The notes beneath the pieces are model-generated. The model was not told where the DNA came from. It was given only the letters and a program-made list of their open reading frames with translations, and made no database searches. Source: Lachnospiraceae bacterium (GTDB lineage: Bacteria; Bacillota; Clostridia; Lachnospirales; Lachnospiraceae). From it: a DNA stretch of 56,225 nucleotides. The stretch is taken from the NCBI GenBank assembly GCA_015057435.1, contig SVEJ01000017.1:1-56225 (forward strand), in the 5' to 3' direction. Position 1 is the first letter of the stretch, and every line of letters starts with the position of its first letter. Shown piece after piece: positions 51,084 through 56,225 of this stretch. The translations under genes and the position numbers were made by a program.

Positions 51084-51776
51084 ATGTTAGGTATTATCGG
51101 TGCTATGGATGAAGAAGTGGCAAAGATAAAGGAACAGATGGAAGATGTACAAGTGATGGAAAAAGCAGGCATGGAATTTTTTGAAGGTGTCTTATCAGGT
51201 AAGAAGGTTGTGGTTGTTCGTTCCGGAATCGGAAAAGTTAATGCTGCACTTTGTACGCAGATTTTAGTGGATACATACGAAGTAGATGCCGTGATTAACA
51301 CCGGAATTGCAGGGTCGTTAAATGCTGATATTAATATTGGTGATATTGTTTTATCTACTGATACGGTAGAACATGATATGGATGCTGTCGCATTCGGATA
51401 TCCGCTTGGTCAGATTCCTCGTATGGACACATTTTCGTTTGAAACAGATTCGGCATTACGTGCCTTGGCGAAACGCGTATGTGAAGAAAAATTGTCAGAG
51501 ATATCGATTTTTGAGGGCAGAGTGGTAAGCGGCGATCAATTTGTTTCTGATAAGACAAAGAAAGAGTGGCTTGTGAGCAACTTTGCAGGATATTGTACAG
51601 AGATGGAAGGTGCGGCGATAGCACATGCTGCATATCTGAATCGGATTCCGTGTTTGATTGTTCGTGCGATTTCTGATAAGGCAGATGATTCGGCGTCTGT
51701 TGACTATCCGACCTTCGAAGCACAGGCGATTCAAAATTCGGTAAAACTTTTGTTGGGTATCTGTGAGAAATTATAA
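51084..51776 (+). CDS. mtnN: 5'-methylthioadenosine/S-adenosylhomocysteine nucleosidase
   Basis: The 230-residue enzyme cleaves adenine from S-adenosylhomocysteine and methylthioadenosine. Family motifs are intact: LGIIGAMDEEV (start, with the Glu-rich loop), VVVRSGIGKVNAA (about 44-56), NTGIAGSLN (about 73-81), GDQFVSD (about 153-159), CTEMEGAAIAHAA (about 171-183) and IRAISDKAD with the catalytic Asp (about 195-203; the Val precedes Arg). Length is normal. It is followed 19 bases later by luxS, so SAH is converted to S-ribosylhomocysteine and then to homocysteine and the AI-2 precursor by the two products in turn. The start ATG 51084 follows GAGGAATAGG. Confidence 0.95.
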   Translation: MLGIIGAMDEEVAKIKEQMEDVQVMEKAGMEFFEGVLSGKKVVVVRSGIGKVNAALCTQILVDTYEVDAVINTGIAGSLNADINIGDIVLSTDTVEHDMDAVAFGYPLGQIPRMDTFSFETDSALRALAKRVCEEKLSEISIFEGRVVSGDQFVSDKTKKEWLVSNFAGYCTEMEGAAIAHAAYLNRIPCLIVRAISDKADDSASVDYPTFEAQAIQNSVKLLLGICEKL

Positions 51777-51795
51777 TGAGCGAGAGGACAGTAGT

Positions 51796-52275
51796 ATGGA
51801 AAAGATAGCAAGCTTTACAGTTAATCATTTGACACTTTTACCGGGAATTTATGTTTCTAGAAAAGATCATGTAGGAAATGAAATTATTACAACGTTTGAT
51901 TTACGTATGACACGACCGAATTTCGAACCGGTTATGAACACAGCTGAGATACACACGTTAGAACATTTGGGTGCTACGTTTTTGAGAAATCATCCAACAT
52001 ACAAAGAAAAGGTTATCTATTTTGGACCGATGGGTTGCAGAACAGGATTTTATCTTTTGTTGGCAGGAGATTATGAATCGAAGGACATTATAGATTTAGT
52101 GAAAGAAATGTATGCATTTATGAAGGACTTTGAAGATGAGGTGCCGGGTGCTTGTGCCAGAGATTGCGGTAATTATTTAGATATGAATCTTCCGATGGCT
52201 CGTTTTGTGGCGAAACGTTATTATGAAGAGGTGTTGTGCAATCTATCAGATGCGTGTTTGATGTATAATGAATAG
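51796..52275 (+). CDS. luxS: S-ribosylhomocysteine lyase
   Basis: ATG 51796 follows GAGAGG; an upstream in-frame ATG at 51763 lies inside the nucleosidase gene and has no suitable site. The 159-residue enzyme splits S-ribosylhomocysteine into homocysteine and 4,5-dihydroxy-2,3-pentanedione, the AI-2 precursor. Metal ligands are present in HTLEH (about 53-57) and in the ARDCGNYLDM segment (Cys about 127). GPMGCRTGFYL carries the catalytic Cys near 83. The N-terminal FTVNHLTLLPGIYVS is typical. The gene is the last of the regulator-mtnN-luxS group, and no terminator is visible before the next promoter at 52327. Confidence 0.95.
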   Translation: MEKIASFTVNHLTLLPGIYVSRKDHVGNEIITTFDLRMTRPNFEPVMNTAEIHTLEHLGATFLRNHPTYKEKVIYFGPMGCRTGFYLLLAGDYESKDIIDLVKEMYAFMKDFEDEVPGACARDCGNYLDMNLPMARFVAKRYYEEVLCNLSDACLMYNE

Positions 52276-52326
52276 GTAAAAAGTTCTTCAAATGTTACGA
52301 AAATGTTACAAATATTTCAAAAACAC

Positions 52327-52354
52327 TTGCAAAATGTAAAAAATGTGTTAAAAT
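52327..52354 (+). promoter_or_regulatory. Promoter of the NlpC/P60 gene
   Basis: TTGCAA (52327-52332), 16 bases and TAAAAT (52349-52354) precede ATG 52394 by about 40 bases. The region also contains repeated AATGTTAC and AATGTAAAA words, which may be chance in AT-rich DNA. Confidence 0.55.
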
Positions 52355-52393
52355 GTAAAACATAGACAGAGAAAAACGAAGGGAAGTTTTACT

Positions 52394-53125
52394 ATGAATC
52401 GTAAGTTTTTGATATGTTTTACAGTATTTGTTACATTTGTTACAATTTTATTGTTTCCATCAGAGAGTATGGCTGCAAAAGCAGTTTCTTTGAATAAGAA
52501 AAAGTTAGTTTTGGCAAAAGATTCTACATATACACTGCAAGTTAAGAATACCAAGAAAAAGGTAAAATGGTCGACTTCTAACAAAAAAATTGTGAAAGTT
52601 AAGAAAGGTGTATTGACTCCGGTTTCGGTTGGTACGGCAACAGTAACAGCGAAAGTGTCCGGAAAGAAATATACATGTAAGGTGACAGTTGCAGATTTTT
52701 CGGGTATGTCGAAGGAACAAAAAGAAGTTGTAAGTTATGCATTACAATTTGTAGGTAATCGATATCGCTATGGAGGGACGAGTCTTACGAATGGAACAGA
52801 TTGTTCCGGTTTTACTTATTCAGTCTATCGCGATTTGGGATATGATATGAAACGTACGGCGTATCAACAATTGTGTGATACGAAGCGTGTTAAGAAAAAG
52901 AACTTGAAACCGGGCGATTTGATCTTCTACGGCAGCAGCAAAGCAAGTTGTTCGCATGTTGCCTTGTACATAGGTAATAAGAAGGTGGTACATGCCTCTA
53001 CGGAAAGTACAGGTATTGTGGTATCTGATTATGATTATAGAAAAGCAGTGGGATATGGACGCGTATTGAAGAAAGCGACGTATCCAAAGGATGTGGATTG
53101 TAATGTGCCATCCTATGCAAAATAA
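52394..53125 (+). CDS. Secreted NlpC/P60 peptidoglycan hydrolase with an N-terminal Ig-like (Big_2) domain
   Basis: ATG 52394 follows GAAGGGAAG. The 243-residue product has a signal peptide (about 1-26, cleavage near MAA/KA). A Big_2-like domain follows (about 28-101: SLNKKKLVLAKDSTYTLQV, VKWSTSNKKIVKV, GTATVTAKVSGKKYTCKV), then a linker and an NlpC/P60 domain (about 110-235). The catalytic Cys is in GTDCSGFTYSVYRDLGY, the His in CSHVALYIGNKKVVHAST and the third polar residue after it. This class cleaves peptide stems of peptidoglycan. A hairpin after the stop ends the transcript. Confidence 0.9.
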   Translation: MNRKFLICFTVFVTFVTILLFPSESMAAKAVSLNKKKLVLAKDSTYTLQVKNTKKKVKWSTSNKKIVKVKKGVLTPVSVGTATVTAKVSGKKYTCKVTVADFSGMSKEQKEVVSYALQFVGNRYRYGGTSLTNGTDCSGFTYSVYRDLGYDMKRTAYQQLCDTKRVKKKNLKPGDLIFYGSSKASCSHVALYIGNKKVVHASTESTGIVVSDYDYRKAVGYGRVLKKATYPKDVDCNVPSYAK

Positions 53126-53157
53126 ATAGTCCCTTATGAGATACTCTATATATAAAG

Positions 53158-53195
53158 AATAGACGGTGGGTTATAGATAGCCCCCGTCTATTTTT
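53158..53195 (+). terminator. Terminator of the NlpC/P60 gene overlapping the end of the SDR gene
   Basis: AATAGACGG and CCGTCTATT (53158-53166 / 53184-53192) extend by GGG/CCC past a one-base bulge to a 10-base loop, followed by TTTAT. The right arm lies within the last codons of the minus-strand gene (stop at 53171), so the bases serve both purposes. Confidence 0.75.
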
Positions 53196-53899
53196 ATGAT
53201 TTCTCCGGTAAGATAAAGCGGCGTGTTGTATAATTGCCATACGGTCTGTGCGATTTCTTCCGGTTTGCCGAGACGGCATACAGGAATGTCGTCACATAAT
53301 GTCTCTATCTCTTCTTTAGAAAAATCTGCGTTCATATCTGTCTCAATTGCGCCGCATGCTAAAGCGTTAACTCTGACGTTACTTGGCGCAAGTTCTTTTG
53401 CAAGTGCTTTTGTAAATGCGTTCACACCGCCTTTTGTGGCACTGTATGCGACTTCGCATGAGGCACCGCTTATGCCCCACATAGAAGAAATATTGATGAT
53501 GTGTCCGTGTCGATTGTTGACCATGTGCGGAATGATTGGTTTGCAGCAGTTGAACACGGATGTAAGATTCGTTGATACGATGGCATTCCATTCATCAATT
53601 GTCATATCTGACAAAAGACCAATGTGAGATATACCTGCGTTGTTAACCAAAAGTTCGATGGATATTGGCTCTTGTAGTACAGATTGCATTATGGCGTTTA
53701 CAAAGTGGTAATCGCCGACATCTCCTAAAAATGAGAGACAGCGGGCACCGTTTGCTTCTATTAAAGCGCGAGTTTCGTTGAGCGCATTGCCGTTCGTACG
53801 ACAATTAATAATTATCACATCAAAATGTTTGGAAAGTTCGATAGCAATTGCTTTTCCGATTCCGCGGGATGCCCCGGTTACAAATGCAGCACGTTCCAT
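53171..53899 (-). CDS. Short-chain dehydrogenase/reductase, FabG-like
   Basis: The minus-strand ATG at 53899 follows GGAGGAGAAG; an in-frame start at 53941 lacks a site. The 242-residue enzyme has the NAD(P)-binding TGASRGIGKAIA (about 8-19), a NNAGISH strand (about 86-92), the catalytic Ser in ISSMWG, and Tyr/Lys in YSATKGG (about 151-157). The end IIKIDGGYL is typical of FabG-like 3-oxoacyl-ACP reductases, but the family also includes sugar and steroid reductases. It stands alone with no fatty-acid synthesis genes next to it, so I leave the exact substrate open. It is convergent with the NlpC/P60 gene. Confidence 0.88.
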   Translation of the reverse strand: MERAAFVTGASRGIGKAIAIELSKHFDVIIINCRTNGNALNETRALIEANGARCLSFLGDVGDYHFVNAIMQSVLQEPISIELLVNNAGISHIGLLSDMTIDEWNAIVSTNLTSVFNCCKPIIPHMVNNRHGHIINISSMWGISGASCEVAYSATKGGVNAFTKALAKELAPSNVRVNALACGAIETDMNADFSKEEIETLCDDIPVCRLGKPEEIAQTVWQLYNTPLYLTGEIIKIDGGYL

Positions 53900-54014
53900 A
53901 ATATCTTCTCCTCCTTGGATGTTCTTTTGGTAGTATATCATGAAAAACTTGAAATGGAAATCTTATTCTGTTATACTAAGTAGCGATTATTGATTTTTTT
54001 TAGGAGGCATGATT

Positions 54015-54617
54015 ATGGATAAAAAGACCATGTTGAAATTGTTTGGAGAAGCTTTTTTACGCTCTTTGGTTGTTTTGATGGCAATTGCAATTATTGGCTT
54101 TTCAGCATTCTTTGTTATTAAGGTCAATTCAGATAAAAAGGTATTAGCAGAAGCAGAGGCGAAGATTAACACTACGGAATATTCGGAAGATCAGCTTCAT
54201 GACATGTTAGAGGAAGAAAATGCAAAGGATACGGAGCATAAGAAAGAAGAACCTGTGACAGAAGAAGTGACAACGGAAGAGGCAACTACGGAGGTGCAAG
54301 AGATTCCGTCTACCGATAAGAATATTTTGATTTTGAACAGTACAAGTGTATCCGGACTTGCAGGTGCATGGAGCAATAAGATGAATGGTGCAGGGTTTGC
54401 CAATACAGCAGTTGGTAATTACAAGTCTGGAACAGAAACGCAGACTAAGATTTATGTAAGCGAAGAAGGCATGGGAGAAGACTTGAAGGCATATTTCAGT
54501 GATGCGACGATTGTTGTTGGTTCGCTTGATGCATCACAGTATACGATTATCAAAGGTTCTCTTTCTACGATTGATATCTTCATTGTAATAGGAAGCAGTG
54601 ACACAACGGTACAATAA
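54015..54617 (+). CDS. LytR C-terminal domain protein, membrane anchored
   Basis: I start at ATG 54015, seven bases after AGGAGG; ATG 54009 is only one base from the same site. The 200-residue product has a membrane helix (about 15-38), a Glu/Thr-rich linker (about 60-95, EEPVTEEVTTEEATTE), and a C-terminal domain (about 100-195) with NILILNSTSVSGLAGAWSNKM, which resembles LytR_C domains. LytR_C proteins are often found near cell-wall ligases or alone. No LytR-CpsA-Psr catalytic domain is fused to it. The next gene starts 13 bases later. Confidence 0.8.
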   Translation: MDKKTMLKLFGEAFLRSLVVLMAIAIIGFSAFFVIKVNSDKKVLAEAEAKINTTEYSEDQLHDMLEEENAKDTEHKKEEPVTEEVTTEEATTEVQEIPSTDKNILILNSTSVSGLAGAWSNKMNGAGFANTAVGNYKSGTETQTKIYVSEEGMGEDLKAYFSDATIVVGSLDASQYTIIKGSLSTIDIFIVIGSSDTTVQ

Positions 54618-54630
54618 TTGAGGTGTAGAT

Positions 54631-55365
54631 ATGCAAGATAGAATACAATTGCTCAATGTTGCGGTAGATATTGCATCTACAGGGATGGCAAGCGAAGCTA
54701 CGATTGATTACTTGAAAACAGAGGGCAGTCGTGTTGTGTATTTTTTGAATAGCGAAACGTTGCTGACACTTGGAGAAGATGATGCATTGCGAGAGACGGT
54801 GGAAAGCTGTAATCTTGTGTTGCCGGGCACTGCCAGTGTTAACCAAAGCATTAATGATGTCTTAGGTCACAGACGCGATGCGTTTTTTGTGGAGAGTTAT
54901 TTTGATGCATTGTTTGATTATGTGGTCGAAACAGGATTAGAGGTTTTGGTTGTTGCACAGACAAAGGAGCGTCTGCAATCTATTGAAGAACATATCAACG
55001 CAAAGCACGAGTTTATTACATTGAGTGGAATTTGCCTGCAACAACAGGATGAGTCCACGAGCCATATTGTGAATGAGATTAATTCAGTGGCCCCGGATGT
55101 ATTATTGGTGGCATTAGAAGAAAAGACGCAATTAGAGCTGTTAGAAAAATATAGAAGGCAGATAAATGCCTCGCTCATGGTTTTTACCGGAACCATATTA
55201 TATAATCGGGTTGTATCTGAGGCGCAAGTGCCTGAAAAGATACAGCGGCTAAGGATTGATAATCTATACAAATGGTATCGAAAAGATGGCAGAATCCGAT
55301 CCTTTTTTAGCAATATCAGAATGAAAATGAAGATAAAAAAACACAAGAATGAACAAGAATCCTAG
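54631..55365 (+). CDS. WecG/TagA-like glycosyltransferase, probably inactive
   Basis: The 244-residue product follows the WecG/TagA/CpsF pattern in order: an N-terminal strand and helix with RIQLLNVAVDIASTGMA, FLNSETLLTL in place of the usual TPN-containing motif, VLPGTASVNQSI where relatives have a VxxDGxG loop, a VLVVAQTKERLQS strand, APDVLLVALEEKTQLELLEKYR, and a basic tail (RMKMKIKKHKNEQES). The usual catalytic Asp of the DG motif is missing (VLPG). The N-terminal Thr motif is also changed. I therefore think it has lost or altered transferase activity. It lies 13 bases after the LytR_C gene and is probably co-transcribed. Confidence 0.7.
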   Translation: MQDRIQLLNVAVDIASTGMASEATIDYLKTEGSRVVYFLNSETLLTLGEDDALRETVESCNLVLPGTASVNQSINDVLGHRRDAFFVESYFDALFDYVVETGLEVLVVAQTKERLQSIEEHINAKHEFITLSGICLQQQDESTSHIVNEINSVAPDVLLVALEEKTQLELLEKYRRQINASLMVFTGTILYNRVVSEAQVPEKIQRLRIDNLYKWYRKDGRIRSFFSNIRMKMKIKKHKNEQES

Positions 55366-55390
55366 TGCTTGGGACTCTTGTTCATTTTAT
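55348..55390 (+). terminator. Terminator after the WecG/TagA-like gene
   Basis: AATGAACAAGAATCCTA (55348-55364) and TGGGACTCTTGTTCATT (55370-55386) pair over 17 bases with two weak positions, around a 5-base loop, and run into TTAT. The left arm includes the last codons and the stop. Confidence 0.75.
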
Positions 55391-55569
55391 ATAATAAAGC
55401 ATAGAAAAAAATGTGCATTTTAATGGGAATCGAATCCTTTATGACAAAATGAACAAAGATTTTTCGATTTATTTGTTGAATAGTAATATTTCATTTAAAG
55501 GACAAATGATGTATTATATCTTTATGATTTTAGTCAGAAAAGAATATAAACCCAAGGAGGAATTTTAAA
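55391..55569. other. Leader region of the ABC ATPase gene
   Basis: No gene is visible. The stretch is AT-rich, with several TATTAT/TAATATT words that could serve as -10 boxes (for example TATTAT near 55512), but no -35 box stands out at a standard spacing. The ribosome binding site AAGGAGG (55554-55560) is strong. No recognised riboswitch or attenuator was seen by eye. Confidence 0.4.
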
Positions 55570-56225
55570 ATGGCTAGTTTATCACTCAAAAATATTTATA
55601 AGATTTATCCTAACGGATTTAACGCTGTTAAGGACTTCAACCTTGAGATTGAAGACAAAGAGTTCGTTATTTTCGTAGGACCTTCAGGTTGTGGTAAGTC
55701 TACAACACTTCGTATGATCGCAGGTCTTGAGGACATCAGTGCCGGTGAATTATGGATTGGTGACAAGATGGTTAATGATGTAGAGCCTAAGGACAGAGAT
55801 ATCGCAATGGTATTCCAGAACTACGCTTTGTATCCACATATGTCAGTATACGACAATATGGCATTTGGTCTTAAGTTAAGAAAAGTTCCAAAGGAGAGAA
55901 TTGATAAGCAGGTACATGAAGCTGCTAAGATTCTTGATATCGAGCACTTGCTTGACAGAAAGCCTAAGGCTTTGTCAGGTGGTCAGAGACAGCGTGTGGC
56001 TATGGGCCGTGCTATCGTTCGTGAGCCTAAGGTATTCTTGATGGATGAGCCTTTATCAAACTTGGATGCTAAGTTAAGAGTACAGATGCGTGTTGAGATT
56101 TCTAAGTTACATCAGAGATTACAGTCAACAATTATTTACGTAACACATGACCAGACAGAGGCTATGACTCTTGGTACAAGAATCGTAGTTATGAAGGATG
56201 GTATTATTCAGCAGGTAGATACACC
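55570..56225 (+). CDS. Sugar ABC transporter ATP-binding protein of the MsmK/UgpC type (partial, 3' end missing)
   Basis: ATG 55570 follows AAGGAGG. The first 218 residues are present, up to the right edge of the window. Walker A is [10 protein letters not shown] (about 37-46), the Q-loop is [13 protein letters not shown] (about 81-93), the signature is [14 protein letters not shown] (about 135-148), Walker B is [14 protein letters not shown] (about 156-169) and the H-loop is [10 protein letters not shown] (about 190-199). This is the CUT1-type sugar importer ATPase with a regulatory C-terminal domain normally ending near residue 370, which is off the window. Such ATPases often serve several sugar uptake systems. 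Codon use looks biased to highly expressed genes (GCT, CTT, GGT, AAG). Confidence 0.92.
   Translation, partial: MASLSLKNIYKIYPNGFNAVKDFNLEIEDKEFVIFVGPSGCGKSTTLRMIAGLEDISAGELWIGDKMVNDVEPKDRDIAMVFQNYALYPHMSVYDNMAFGLKLRKVPKERIDKQVHEAAKILDIEHLLDRKPKALSGGQRQRVAMGRAIVREPKVFLMDEPLSNLDAKLRVQMRVEISKLHQRLQSTIIYVTHDQTEAMTLGTRIVVMKDGIIQQVDT

Noticed and set aside
1-56225. Prophage, integrative element or insertion sequence
   Set aside because: I saw no integrase, transposase, terminal repeats, relaxase or phage structural genes. The decayed piece at 315-740 is too short to support one.

Overview
The window looks like chromosomal DNA of a low-GC Gram-positive anaerobe, most likely a Lachnospiraceae member (Clostridia). 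This is an inference from AT-rich codons, strong AGGAGG ribosome binding sites, a DUF5688-type fragment, BspA-type leucine-rich-repeat surface proteins, DUF4317 and DUF815 proteins, a zinc-ribbon/TPM locus, LuxS and an MsmK/UgpC-type ATPase. I see no rRNA, tRNA, CRISPR array, transposase or phage module.

Layout. 1-900: the 3' end of a probable alpha/beta hydrolase, a terminator, a frameshifted DUF5688-like remnant and decayed non-coding DNA. 897-4857: an operon of a membrane MerR regulator, a CPBP protease and an ABC ATPase/permease pair. 5108-16594: one gene for a secreted protein of about 3828 residues, with three large modules, 13 His/Cys repeats of about 72 residues and a basic LRR end. 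16760-22223: a CapA-like protein, a small unknown, type I dehydroquinate dehydratase, a serine-less alpha/beta hydrolase and a dGTPase-like HD protein. 22263-30091: unrecognised membrane and secreted proteins, one with SLH-like sequence and one with His/Cys repeats plus LRRs. 30265-32505: a BspA-like protein, convergent with a minus-strand cluster (32507-35822) of REC-LytTR-FHA regulator, FHA protein and PASTA Ser/Thr kinase.

36125-40573: DUF4317 protein, DUF815-type ATPase and a B12/radical-SAM protein. 40633-47557: a tandem array of double-zinc-ribbon membrane proteins alternating with TPM-domain, glycine-rich-tailed membrane proteins. There are two complete pairs. In the third unit the zinc-ribbon protein is fused to what looks like a TPM partner that has lost its TPM domain. 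47603-52275: methyltransferase, a truncated sigma-like protein, aldo/keto reductase-ferredoxin, an orphan OmpR regulator, MTA/SAH nucleosidase and LuxS. The last two form the two-step S-adenosylhomocysteine detoxification and AI-2 route. 52394-56225: NlpC/P60 wall hydrolase, SDR reductase, LytR_C protein, a degenerate WecG/TagA-like protein and the 5' part of a sugar ABC transporter ATPase.

The best candidates for an undescribed system are the zinc-ribbon/TPM array and the LytTR-FHA/FHA/kinase cluster. The giant His/Cys-repeat protein, and the lysine-rich LRR tail it shares with two other secreted proteins, come next. All functional statements are read from sequence motifs by eye; no database search was possible.
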